Assembly: GCF_007990245.1 (NCBI RefSeq)
Contig: NZ_BJWG01000008.1
Location: 124,001-188,000, forward strand
Reading direction: 5' to 3'
Length of the DNA stretch: 64,000 nucleotides
Origin: Cellulomonas composti
GTDB taxonomy: Bacteria; Actinomycetota; Actinomycetes; Actinomycetales; Cellulomonadaceae
The notes beneath the pieces are model-generated. The model did no database searches. It had not been told where the DNA came from and saw only the letters and a program-made list of their open reading frames with translations. Position 1 is the stretch's first letter, and each line of letters starts with the position of its first letter. Positions 47,714 to 56,348 of this stretch are shown here, piece after piece. A program made the translations under genes and the position numbers.

Positions 47714-50700
47714 TCACGAGGGGTTCGACGGGTCGGCCGGGTCGCCGGCGGCCTGACGGCCACGCGACGTTCCGGACTGGAAGCTCGACAGTCGCGAGCG
47801 GAGCTCGTTCGCGTCGCGCTGGACCGGTGCGGCAGACGAGTCCGGCTCAGGTTCGGGCGCGGGCATCGCAGTCGGGACACGCTTCGTCAGGTTCCCGCCC
47901 GCACGGTTCGCGGCCGGCCGGTACGACGAGAGCTGGCTCAGCTCGGAGAGTGCCTGCTCCTGGATGTCGGAGCGCATCGCCAGCATGGCCGCGACCGAGT
48001 CGTCGAGCGTCCCGATACGGGGGGCGACCGACGGCGGGACCGCGGGGTTCGGGACGTCGACCGTGGGGTGCGCGCCGGAGGCGGGTCGAGCCCACTCCGG
48101 TGCGTTCCAGCCAGTCGCGACGGGGGCAGCGGGCGCCGCAGCAGCGGGCTCCGGTGCGTTCCAGGAGGGGGCCGTCCAGCTCGGCTCCGCCACGGCGGGC
48201 TCGGTCGACTGCGCCCACGCGGACGTGCGCACGATCTCCGGGCTCGGGGCGGGCGCCGGCACGGACTGCTCCGTCATCGGCGTGTAGGCGGAGGCCGGCA
48301 CGGGTGCCGCGTCGGACTTCTTGCGACCGAACAGGCCGAACCGCTTGCGCTTGGGCTCGTCGACCGGGGCCTCGGGCTCCGGCGCGCGGCTCAGGCCGGT
48401 CGCTCCGAAACCGAGCGAAGGCGTGGACTCCCAGGCGGGCTGCGCCACGGGGGCCTGGACGAGCGGCTGCTCGACGACGGGCTGCTCGGCGACAGGCGCG
48501 TACTCGGCAACCGGCGCGTACTCGGCGTCAGGCGCGTACTCGGCGACCGGGGCGGGCTCGCCCGCGGCCTCGGCGGCCTCGACCGGCGAGAAGAGCTGCG
48601 TCTGCTCGGCCTCGGTCTCGGCCAGCGACGGCCACGCCGGGGCACCCCACGAGGGCGAGGTCTCGGCCCAGACCGGGCCCGACTCCTCCTCGAGCGCGGG
48701 GATGACCGGCTCGTCGACCTGGTCGGCGAAGGTCTCCTCGAGCGCGGGCGTCTCGACGACGGGCTCCGCGAAGTCCACCGGCGCCTCGACGTGCTGCTCG
48801 ACGACCGGCTCGACGACCTGCTCCGCGACCGGCTCGGCCTCGAGCGCCCAGGAGGGCGTCTCCCAGGTCGGCGGCTGCCAGCCGGCGTCCACAGGCTCCG
48901 GCTCAGCCACGGCGACGGGCTCGGGCTCGACGACCGGGGCGGACTCGACGACCGGGGCGGACTCGACCGGCTGTGCGACGACGGCCTGAGCCCCCGTGTG
49001 CCACGCGCGGGCCTCGTCGAGGCTGCGCTCGAAGTCGAACGACGCGGTCGGGTTCACCGCGGCCGGGGCGACCCAGCCGGAGTAGCCGCTGTACGCGGTG
49101 TAGGCGACCGGCGCCGGTTCGACGACGGCTGCCTGCGCCGCGACGGGCTCCCACGGCGCGACGGCCTCGGGCTCCTCGACGACCGGTGCAGCTGCCTCGA
49201 AGGCGGCGGGCTCGTACGCGGCGGGCTCGTACGCAGCGGGCTCAACCTCGGTGGGCTCGTACGCGGCGGGCTCGTACGCAGCGGGCTCAACCTCGGCGGG
49301 CTCGTACGCAACGGGCTCGGCCTCGGCGGGCTCGTACGCGGCGGGCTCGTACGCGGCGGGCTCGACCGCGGCCCCGTAGGCGGCCTGCTCGAACGCAGCA
49401 GACTCGTCCGTCGCCTGCTCGAACGCGGCGTGCTCGTCAGCGACGGGCTCGAACGCAGCGGGCTCGTACGCGGCAGGCTCGAACGCTGCGGGCTCGTACG
49501 CGGCGGGCTCGAACGCAGCGGGCTCGAAGGCGGCCGACTCGAGCGGCGTCGACTCGAGCGGCGTCGGCTCGTACGCCGACGGCTCGTACGCCGACGCGGC
49601 GGCGGACTCGGTCGCGGCCTCGAAGGCGGCGGCCTCGAACGGCGTGGGCTCGTAGGAGCTCGGCTGGACGGGCGTCCCGTCGTTCGCCGGGTCGGCCGAG
49701 CGACGGCGGAAGCCACCGAACACACCGGCAGCAGCGGCACCCGCCGCGGCTGCGGCGCCGAACGACGGCGTCTCGTCCTCGGTCTCGGCAACCGGGGCGA
49801 CCTCGTCGGCGACCGGCTCGGGCGCGAGCACGGGCTCCGCGTCGAGGCTCTGCTCCGCGACGAACGTGGGCTCGTCGGCCGGGGCCTCGAACGCGACCGG
49901 CTCGTACTCGCCGTTCTCGTCGAGACCGTCGTCCGAACCGGTGGCGTCGGCGTGCGCAGGGGAGCTGGGCTCGTCGTCCTCGAGCGCCGGGACGACGAGC
50001 TCGTCCACGACGGGCTCGCCGGGCTCGGTCGGCTCGGCGGGGCCGGTCGGTGCCCACTCGTCGTCGTCGTCGGCCAGCGCCGGCACGACCATCGGGTTGT
50101 TCGGCAGACCGTCGGCACCCAGCGTCATCCACGGCGCACGCACCGGGTCGACGGCGGTCGACGCGGCCTCGTCGTCGGCGACGTTGCGTCCACGGAAGCC
50201 GGAGAACAGACCGGCGCGTGCGGCCGGCGACGCGGGGGTCGCGGGCGTCGCCGGCTCAGCCTGCGGCGCCTGCCAGGCGGAGGTCGCGGCACGCGTACGG
50301 CTGGGGAGACCTGTGTTCGTGGTGGGCTCGAGCGCGGCGGGGCTCCACTCGCCGGCGGACGTCGACAGGTCGGGCGACAGGGTCGGCGTCACCGCCTCGG
50401 GAAGGACGATCTTGTCCTCGTCGAACGTCTTGCGCGGACGGGCGGGCAGACCGTCGCCACGCTGGGGCAGGGCGCCCATCGTCGCGATCGGCACCGGGCC
50501 GGCCTCGGGCTCGCCGGCCTCGCGGCGGCGACGCGGAAGACCGTGCTCGGTCTCACCGTCGGTGAGCGCGGCCAGGTCGACGGGCGCAACCTCGGGCGCG
50601 TCGGTCGCGGCGATCGCGAGCTCCTGCTCGACGGACTGGGCCGGCGCGTAGTCGGCGGGCGAGTCGGTCGCGGCGAACAGTGCCGCGGGGAACATGACGG

Positions 50701-52522
50701 TCGTGTCGGTACCCGTACCGCCCTGGGCCTTGTCGAGCCGCACGGCCGCGCCGAGGCGCTGGGCGAGGCGGCCGACGACGAAGAGGCCGAGGCGCTGCGC
50801 GCCGAGCGAGTCGCTCGCGCCGGTCGCGACGATCTTGGAGTTCGCGGCCTCGAGCTCGGCGTCGGTCATGCCCAGGCCGTGGTCACGGATCCGGACGACG
50901 ACGAACTGGCCGGAGACACCCGTGGTGACCGTGACCGGCGTCTCGGGCTCGGAGAACACGGTCGCGTTCTCGAGCAGCTCCGCGAGCAGGTGGGCAGCGC
51001 CCAGGGCGTTGAACCCGAGCATGTGCGGGTCGACCTGCAGGTCGAGCTCGACCCGGTCGTACTGCTCGATCTCGGAGGACGCGGTACGGATCACGTCGGA
51101 CAGCGGCATGGCGTCGCGCAGGCGTCGACCGGAGTCGATGCCGGCGAGCACGAGGAGGGACTCCGCGTTTCGACGCATCCGGGTCGCGAGGTGGTCGAGG
51201 CGGAACAGGTTCGCGAGCGTGTTCGGGTCTTCCTCGGAACGCTCGAGCGAGTCGATGAACGACAGCTGGCGGTTGAGGAGCACCTGGTCGCGGCGGGCGA
51301 CGTTGACGAACATCTCAGCGATCGAACCGCGGAGGGCGGCCTGCTCACGTGCGACGTTGATCGTGGTCGCGTTCATCGAGTTGAACGCCTGGGCCAGTCG
51401 GCCGACCTCGTCGCGCGAACGCACGGGGATCGGTTCGAGCTGCACGTCGGGCATCTCACCCGGCGTCGCGGCCTGCTCGACGATGCGGGGCAGCTTCTCG
51501 CGGACGTCGGAGGCCGCGGAGGTCAGGCGTCGCAGCGGGACGACGATCGACCGCGAGACGACGAGCGCGAGCAGCAGGGACAGGAGGGCGGCGAGCGTGG
51601 TCGCAGCGATCGTGATCAGGGTTCGGGTCGCGGCCTCGGACGCGTCGGCGTCGGCGAGTCGCTGCGCCTCGCCGATCGCCTGACCGGACAGGTCGACGAG
51701 CTGCGTGGTCTGGGTGTCGACCTCAGCCGCATACGCCGCCGGGTCGACCTGCTGGATCGACTCGAGCGTGCCCTCACCGAGTCGCGTACGCATCGCGATG
51801 AACGCGGACGACGGCTGGTACGGCGGCATCTCGAGCTCGACGCCACCGATGCGGGCGAGCGCGGTGCCGGCCTCGGCACGGTTCGCCTCGACGACGCGCA
51901 CCTGCTCGAGGTAGGAGTCACCGATCGCGGGGCTGTAGGAGCCGCTCATCATGCTCAGGCCGAACAGGAGCTCGCTGACCAGGCTCGTCGAGGTCTCCGA
52001 GAGCTGCAGGTAGCCGTCGACCGCCGCGGCGATCTCACGGTTGCTGAACGTCTCCTCGAGCTGGGCGACCAGCTCGAGCTGGCCCTTCTCGATCGTCGTG
52101 AAGTTCGCGTCGATCACCGAGCGTGCCTGCGGGGCCTCTGCGGCCGCACGAGCGTCGGCGAGTGCGGTCTCGTAGTAGCCCTGCACGCGCTCGAACTGCT
52201 CCACGAGCGTGTCGGGGAACCGGCTGAGGTCGAGGTCCGCCGTGTAGTCACGCACCTGCTCGAGCGCCTCGTCGGTCAGCGCCTGCGCTGCCGCGATCGT
52301 CTCGGGATCGTCGGTCGTCATCGAGGTGACGTACTCGTTGTCGAGCGCCTGGCCGAGCGGCATGTACGCCTGCAGGGTCCTGGTCACCTGCTGCGTGGCC
52401 TGGGCGGCCTGCAGGTCCTGGATCGAGGTCGCGGAGATGTACACACCGGCGAACACGAGGACGAGCATGGGCACGGCCAGTACGGCCATGACCTTGGCGC
52501 GGATGCCTAGCCGTCGCAGCAT
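47714..52522 (-). CDS. Conservon sensor histidine kinase with giant disordered tail (CvnA)
   Basis: The 1602-residue protein starts MLRRLGIRAKVMAVLAV at ATG 52522. Helix TM1 (11-30), an extracellular helical domain (31-302; nitrate-sensor-like), TM2 (303-323), HAMP (324-380), then a histidine kinase: H-box RLDHLATRMRR (H444), N-box ELLENATVFSEP (N519) and G1 RDHGLGM (D547), ending about 617. The next 985 residues are Ala/Glu/Pro-rich, with AYEPA repeats (about 970-1110), W-containing motifs (WNAPEW) and a final conserved helix (about 1500-1602). Typical CvnA proteins are about half this size. Confidence 0.92.
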   Translation of the reverse strand: MLRRLGIRAKVMAVLAVPMLVLVFAGVYISATSIQDLQAAQATQQVTRTLQAYMPLGQALDNEYVTSMTTDDPETIAAAQALTDEALEQVRDYTADLDLSRFPDTLVEQFERVQGYYETALADARAAAEAPQARSVIDANFTTIEKGQLELVAQLEETFSNREIAAAVDGYLQLSETSTSLVSELLFGLSMMSGSYSPAIGDSYLEQVRVVEANRAEAGTALARIGGVELEMPPYQPSSAFIAMRTRLGEGTLESIQQVDPAAYAAEVDTQTTQLVDLSGQAIGEAQRLADADASEAATRTLITIAATTLAALLSLLLALVVSRSIVVPLRRLTSAASDVREKLPRIVEQAATPGEMPDVQLEPIPVRSRDEVGRLAQAFNSMNATTINVAREQAALRGSIAEMFVNVARRDQVLLNRQLSFIDSLERSEEDPNTLANLFRLDHLATRMRRNAESLLVLAGIDSGRRLRDAMPLSDVIRTASSEIEQYDRVELDLQVDPHMLGFNALGAAHLLAELLENATVFSEPETPVTVTTGVSGQFVVVRIRDHGLGMTDAELEAANSKIVATGASDSLGAQRLGLFVVGRLAQRLGAAVRLDKAQGGTGTDTTVMFPAALFAATDSPADYAPAQSVEQELAIAATDAPEVAPVDLAALTDGETEHGLPRRRREAGEPEAGPVPIATMGALPQRGDGLPARPRKTFDEDKIVLPEAVTPTLSPDLSTSAGEWSPAALEPTTNTGLPSRTRAATSAWQAPQAEPATPATPASPAARAGLFSGFRGRNVADDEAASTAVDPVRAPWMTLGADGLPNNPMVVPALADDDDEWAPTGPAEPTEPGEPVVDELVVPALEDDEPSSPAHADATGSDDGLDENGEYEPVAFEAPADEPTFVAEQSLDAEPVLAPEPVADEVAPVAETEDETPSFGAAAAAGAAAAGVFGGFRRRSADPANDGTPVQPSSYEPTPFEAAAFEAATESAAASAYEPSAYEPTPLESTPLESAAFEPAAFEPAAYEPAAFEPAAYEPAAFEPVADEHAAFEQATDESAAFEQAAYGAAVEPAAYEPAAYEPAEAEPVAYEPAEVEPAAYEPAAYEPTEVEPAAYEPAAYEPAAFEAAAPVVEEPEAVAPWEPVAAQAAVVEPAPVAYTAYSGYSGWVAPAAVNPTASFDFERSLDEARAWHTGAQAVVAQPVESAPVVESAPVVEPEPVAVAEPEPVDAGWQPPTWETPSWALEAEPVAEQVVEPVVEQHVEAPVDFAEPVVETPALEETFADQVDEPVIPALEEESGPVWAETSPSWGAPAWPSLAETEAEQTQLFSPVEAAEAAGEPAPVAEYAPDAEYAPVAEYAPVAEQPVVEQPLVQAPVAQPAWESTPSLGFGATGLSRAPEPEAPVDEPKRKRFGLFGRKKSDAAPVPASAYTPMTEQSVPAPAPSPEIVRTSAWAQSTEPAVAEPSWTAPSWNAPEPAAAAPAAPVATGWNAPEWARPASGAHPTVDVPNPAVPPSVAPRIGTLDDSVAAMLAMRSDIQEQALSELSQLSSYRPAANRAGGNLTKRVPTAMPAPEPEPDSSAAPVQRDANELRSRLSSFQSGTSRGRQAAGDPADPSNPS
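49190..49600. repeat. 15-bp coding repeats in the kinase tail
   Basis: The region is built of many imperfect 15-bp units (GGCTCGTACGCGGCG-like on the plus strand) encoding A-[YF]-E-P-A on the minus strand. Lower-frequency variants (AEVEP, AEAEP, AFEQA) are interspersed. It corresponds to protein residues about 970-1110 and is expected to be unstable in length between strains. Confidence 0.9.
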
Positions 52523-52745
52523 GTCGATCCCTTCCCTCACCCGACAGTGGGTGTCACCACCGAACCCGACCGGCCGGGCCCGCGAGAGGACCACAGCCAG
52601 TGGTCCCCTGTTCGCCTGCTATCGGCTTCTGGACACGAGACCATTAGCCCGCCGCAGAGTTTGCCATGGACCTCACCCCCAGGGATACGACGTTTGGGTA
52701 CACGTCTGTGCAAAACGGCGCGTCGAGCGCAGACTCGCGACGGAC

Positions 52746-52751
52746 TATGGT
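52746..52751 (+). promoter_or_regulatory. -10 element (TATGGT) of a leaderless promoter
   Basis: TATGGT fits TAnnnT and ends six bases before the GTG of the oxidoreductase gene at 52758. No ribosome binding site precedes this start. Confidence 0.55.
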
Positions 52752-52757
52752 GCGCTC

Positions 52758-53729
52758 GTGCGCGCCGTCGTCATCACCGGGCCGGGCGGTCCCGACGTCC
52801 TGACGGTCGCGATCATGCCCGATCCGGAGCCCGGACCGGGTGAGCTGGTGCTCGACGTGCGCGCCGCGGGTGTGAACCGCGCCGACCTCCTGCAGCGAGC
52901 CGGGCACTATCCGCCGCCGCCGGGGGCGCCGGAGTGGCCCGGCCTCGAGGTCGCGGGCGTCGTGCGCGCGGTCGGCGCCGGCGTCCACGGTTGGGCGCCG
53001 GGCATGCGCGCGGCGGCCCTGCTGGCGGGCGGCGGGTACGCCGAGCAGGTCGTCGTGCCCGCGGACCTCGCGCTCGTCGTACCTGACGACGTCGCCGACG
53101 ACGAGGCGGCGGCGCTGCCGGAGGCGCTCGCGACCGCGTGGTCGAACCTGGACGAGGCCGGTGCGCGGGCGGGCGAGTCGATCCTGGTCCGCGGGGGGTC
53201 CGGCGGCATCGGGACCGTCGCGGTGCAGCTCGCTGCCGCACTCGGGCTGCGCGTGCTCGCGACCGCGGGCGGTCCGAGCCGGGTCGCGCGCGTCGCATCG
53301 CTCGGCGCCGAGGTGTTCGACCACCGCGAGGACGGACTCGCCGACCGCGTGCTCGCCGCGACCGACGGTCGCGGCGTCGACGTCATCCTGGACGTGCTGG
53401 GCGCCGGCGGACTCGAGGACAACGTCCGCATGCTCGCCACGGGCGGTCGGCTCATGGTGATCGGCCTGCAGCAGGGTCGGCGCGGCACGCTCGACCTGGG
53501 CGCGCTGATGGCTCGGCGGGGTCGCGTCGTGACGACCACGCTCCGGTCGCGCGAGCCCGACGACAAGGCGCGGATCGTCGCCGGCGTCCGCGCGCACGCG
53601 TGGCCGCTCGTCGCCGCGCATCGCGTTCGCGGCCTGGTGCATGCGCGGCTCCCGCTCTCCGAGGCGGGTGAGGCGCACCGACTCCTCGACTCCGGCGACG
53701 TCTTCGGCAAGCTGGTCCTGATCCCCTGA
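52758..53729 (+). CDS. NAD(P)H:quinone oxidoreductase, MDR family (PIG3-like)
   Basis: The 323-residue protein starts at GTG 52758 (VRAVVITGPGGPDVLTVA). The GroES-like N-terminal domain contains AAGVNRADLLQRAGHYPPPPGAP; a nucleotide-binding Rossmann domain follows with ILVRGGSGGIGTVAVQLAAALG. No zinc ligands are evident, as in zeta-crystallin/PIG3 quinone reductases. It reduces quinones with NADPH. A leaderless promoter is likely. Confidence 0.92.
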   Translation: MRAVVITGPGGPDVLTVAIMPDPEPGPGELVLDVRAAGVNRADLLQRAGHYPPPPGAPEWPGLEVAGVVRAVGAGVHGWAPGMRAAALLAGGGYAEQVVVPADLALVVPDDVADDEAAALPEALATAWSNLDEAGARAGESILVRGGSGGIGTVAVQLAAALGLRVLATAGGPSRVARVASLGAEVFDHREDGLADRVLAATDGRGVDVILDVLGAGGLEDNVRMLATGGRLMVIGLQQGRRGTLDLGALMARRGRVVTTTLRSREPDDKARIVAGVRAHAWPLVAAHRVRGLVHARLPLSEAGEAHRLLDSGDVFGKLVLIP

Positions 53730-53762
53730 CGCGTGCGGCGGATGCCGTCCACGCGTTCGCGG

Positions 53763-53862
53763 CGCTCGTCGCAGTCACACTCGTCGGACCCTCGCTCGTC
53801 GCAGTCACGCTCGTCGGACCCGCGCTCGTCGCCGTCACGCTCGTCGGACCCGTGCTCGTCGG
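53763..53862. repeat. 30-bp tandem repeat, three copies plus a partial
   Basis: Units of 30 bp (53763-53792, 53793-53822, 53823-53852, partial to about 53862) differ at one to two positions. On the plus strand, one frame reads a hydrophobic ALVAVTLVGP decapeptide three times and stays open into the Bpa gene, but has no start codon. It lies between the oxidoreductase stop and the Bpa start. Confidence 0.9.
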
Positions 53863-53875
53863 ACACAATGCGGGA

Positions 53876-54457
53876 GTGACAACCGAGCACGAGCCGCAGG
53901 GCTCCTCCCCGTCCGCGAGCGACGACGCGCACCCCCGGGTCGTCGTGATCCCCACGGGCGCTCCCGAGCCCTCGTCCGACGACGCGCCCCCGCCCGAGGA
54001 GGACGTCGTCGGGATGGTCGCGCAGCCCGCGAAGGTGATGCGGATCGGGACGATGATCAAGCAGCTGCTCGACGAGGTGCGCTCGGCACCGCTCGACGAG
54101 GCCGCGCGCGTGCGGCTCGCCGAGATCCACGAACGCTCGCTCACCGAGCTCGAGGAGGGCCTCTCGCCCGAGCTCGTCGAGGAGCTGCACCGCATCACGC
54201 TGCCGTTCGTCGCCGACGAGGCGCCGTCCGACGCCGAGCTGCGGATCGCGCAGGCCCAGCTCGTGGGGTGGCTGGAGGGGCTGTTCCACGGCATCCAGAC
54301 GGCGCTCGTCGCGCAGCAGATGATGTCGCAGGCGCAGCTCTCCCAGACGCGGCGGGCGCTGCCGCCGGGATCGGCACCCGGGATGCGGCTGACGTCCGTC
54401 CCGCCGGGCTCCGCCGAGGCCGGCGGGACGACGGAGGGCACGGGGCAGTACCTCTAG
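53876..54457 (+). CDS. Bacterial proteasome activator (Bpa/PafE-like)
   Basis: The 193-residue protein starts at GTG 53876 (VTTEHEPQGSSPSASDD). After a disordered acidic stretch it has the conserved Bpa helical core: PAKVMRIGTMIKQLLDEVRSAP, HERSLTELEEGLSPELVEELHRITLPF and ELRIAQAQLVGWLEGLFHGIQTALVAQQM. It ends GQYL, the C-terminal motif that docks on the 20S proteasome. In mycobacteria it stimulates ATP-independent protein degradation. No ribosome site is present; ACACAAT lies upstream. Confidence 0.92.
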   Translation: MTTEHEPQGSSPSASDDAHPRVVVIPTGAPEPSSDDAPPPEEDVVGMVAQPAKVMRIGTMIKQLLDEVRSAPLDEAARVRLAEIHERSLTELEEGLSPELVEELHRITLPFVADEAPSDAELRIAQAQLVGWLEGLFHGIQTALVAQQMMSQAQLSQTRRALPPGSAPGMRLTSVPPGSAEAGGTTEGTGQYL

Positions 54458-54519
54458 CGCGACCACTTGCGCGACCTCGAGCGCGACCCCTCGCACGACG
54501 CCGCGCGCACGGACCTCGC

Positions 54520-55383
54520 TCAGGCGGGGGGTGGGGCTTCCTCGGGTGCGTCGGCGACGCGGGCGGTCAGGGCGATCGCGCCGGACACCAGGACGAGGCC
54601 GACGACCTCGAGGCCGTGCGGAACCTGCTGCAGCATCACGGCGCCGACGACGGCGGCGGTCGCGGGCAGGAGTGCGAGCAGCACCGCGAAGGTTGCGGGC
54701 CGCACCCGGCGCAGCACGACCTGTTCGACGCCGTACGGGACCACCGACGAGCACACCGCGATGACGAGGATCGCGAGCGCGAGCTGCCAGTCGTGCAGCA
54801 CGGGCGCGGCGCCGGCGGCGAAGAAGGGGGCGAACGCGAGCCCGCCGACGCTCATGGCGACGGTCAGACCGGTCAGGCCACCGGTGGTCGCCGTGGCCAC
54901 CCGGCGGCCGAGCAGGATGTACGCGGCCCAGCAGGCCGCGGCGACGGCGATCGCGACGAGGCCGCGCACGGCGTCAGGACCGGCGTCGAGGCTCACACCC
55001 GCGAGCAGGACCACGCCGAGCGCGGCGATCGCGATCGCGACGCGCTCCCGCCAACCGCGGCCCGTGACCGCGGCGACCGCGACCGGGCCGGCGAACTCGA
55101 GCGCCACCGCCGTACCGAGCGGCAGGGCGTCGATCGCGACGTAGAAGGAGAGGTTCATCATCGCGAGCACGACGCCGAACACCGCCGCCGTGCGCAGCGC
55201 CGGCCAGGTCCACCACGACCGGGTCCGCCAGGGGCGACGCCACGCGACGAGCACGAGCGCCGCGACGGCGACGCGCAGCCACGCGACGGTCGTCGGAGCG
55301 AGCCGGCCGAACAGGTCGACCGCGACGGCCGCACCGACGTACTGCGTCAGGCCCGAGAGCACGAACAGCAGGGGTGCCGGCAC
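54520..55383 (-). CDS. EamA-family transporter (RhtA-like)
   Basis: The 287-residue membrane protein has ten predicted helices in two EamA repeats. Typical segments are FGRLAPTTVAWLRVAVAALVLVAWR, YVAIDALPLGTAVALEFAGPVAVA and a C-terminal VVPYGVEQVVLRRVRPATFAVLLALLPATAAVVGAV. RhtA-type members export threonine/homoserine or purine analogues; the substrate here is unknown. It is convergent with Bpa. Confidence 0.88.
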   Translation of the reverse strand: MPAPLLFVLSGLTQYVGAAVAVDLFGRLAPTTVAWLRVAVAALVLVAWRRPWRTRSWWTWPALRTAAVFGVVLAMMNLSFYVAIDALPLGTAVALEFAGPVAVAAVTGRGWRERVAIAIAALGVVLLAGVSLDAGPDAVRGLVAIAVAAACWAAYILLGRRVATATTGGLTGLTVAMSVGGLAFAPFFAAGAAPVLHDWQLALAILVIAVCSSVVPYGVEQVVLRRVRPATFAVLLALLPATAAVVGAVMLQQVPHGLEVVGLVLVSGAIALTARVADAPEEAPPPA

Positions 55384-55418
55384 CCGCCCAGGCTAGGGGG
55401 CGCCGGTCCGACCCGCCG

Positions 55419-56348
55419 TCAGCCCTTGACCGAACCCGCCAGCAGACCGCGGACGAAGTACCTCTGCAGGGCGAGGAACACGATCACCGGGACGACCATC
55501 GCGACGAACGCACCCGCGGACAGCAGGTGCCACTGGTCGTCGCGGGTGCCCGCGAGCTCGGCGAGACGCACGGTCAGCGGTGCGACGTTCTTGCTCCCGC
55601 CCGCGAACGTGAGCGCGACGAGCAGGTCGTTCCACACCCACAGGAACTGGAAGATCGCGAAGGACGCGATCGCCGGGACGAGCAGGGGCAGCATGACGGT
55701 GAAGAAGATCCGCACGTGACCGGCGCCGTCGACCCGAGCCGCCTCCACGAGCGAGCGGGGCACGTCCTTCATGAAGTTGTGCAGCAGGAAGATCGCCAGG
55801 GGCAGCGCGAAGATCGTGTGCGAGAGCCACACGGTCCAGAAGGTGCCGTTGAGCCCCCACCGGACGTACTGCGTGAGCAGCGGGATCAGGGCGATCTGCA
55901 GCGGCACCACCTGCAGCGCGAACACCGCGACGAACAGGATCTCGCGGCCCTTGAACGGGATCCAGGCGAACGCGTACGCGGCGAGCAGCGCGAGGGTGAT
56001 GGGGATCAGCACCGACGGGATCGTGATGACGAACGAGTTGACGAAGAAGGTGGAGAAGTTCGTCGTCGACCCGGTCAGGACCTCGTGGTAGTTCTCCGAG
56101 GTGAACGACGGCGAGCTGAACCACGTCCACCATCCGGAGGTCTGGATGTCGGCCTGCGGCCGGATCGAGGTGATCAGCAGCCCGAAGGTCGGGATGGTCC
56201 ACAGGATCGCCAGCACGATCGCGATGGACGAGGCCCCCACGGACCCGAGGCCGCGCCGGGCCTTGGCAGCCCGGGCGTCGAGCCGGTCGATGGCACTGCC
56301 CTTGGGCGTGCCGTCGTCGATGGTCAGCTCGCTCGAGACGGCGCTCAT
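55419..56348 (-). CDS. Sugar ABC transporter permease, MalG type
   Basis: The 309-residue protein starts MSAVSSELTIDDGTPKG. Six helices are predicted; the binding-protein-dependent permease loop EAARVDGAGHVRIFFTVMLPLL (EAA motif) faces the ATPase. It pairs with the MalF-type permease: ATG overlaps its stop by ATGA. Inner membrane, sugar import. Confidence 0.9.
   Translation of the reverse strand: MSAVSSELTIDDGTPKGSAIDRLDARAAKARRGLGSVGASSIAIVLAILWTIPTFGLLITSIRPQADIQTSGWWTWFSSPSFTSENYHEVLTGSTTNFSTFFVNSFVITIPSVLIPITLALLAAYAFAWIPFKGREILFVAVFALQVVPLQIALIPLLTQYVRWGLNGTFWTVWLSHTIFALPLAIFLLHNFMKDVPRSLVEAARVDGAGHVRIFFTVMLPLLVPAIASFAIFQFLWVWNDLLVALTFAGGSKNVAPLTVRLAELAGTRDDQWHLLSAGAFVAMVVPVIVFLALQRYFVRGLLAGSVKG

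Noticed and set aside
49190..49600. CRISPR-like array
   Set aside because: Units are 15 bp without spacers, are in a coding frame and vary only by codon-level changes.
47468..52510. A 1680-codon open frame on the plus strand opposite the conservon kinase
   Set aside because: It is the mirror of a GC-rich repetitive gene; it is Arg/Gly-rich, matches no family, and the minus-strand gene has clear kinase motifs.
53763..53875. N-terminal extension of the Bpa gene through the 30-bp repeats
   Set aside because: The frame is open but has no ATG, and its only GTG at 53852 lies after the repeats; Bpa proteins start near 53876.
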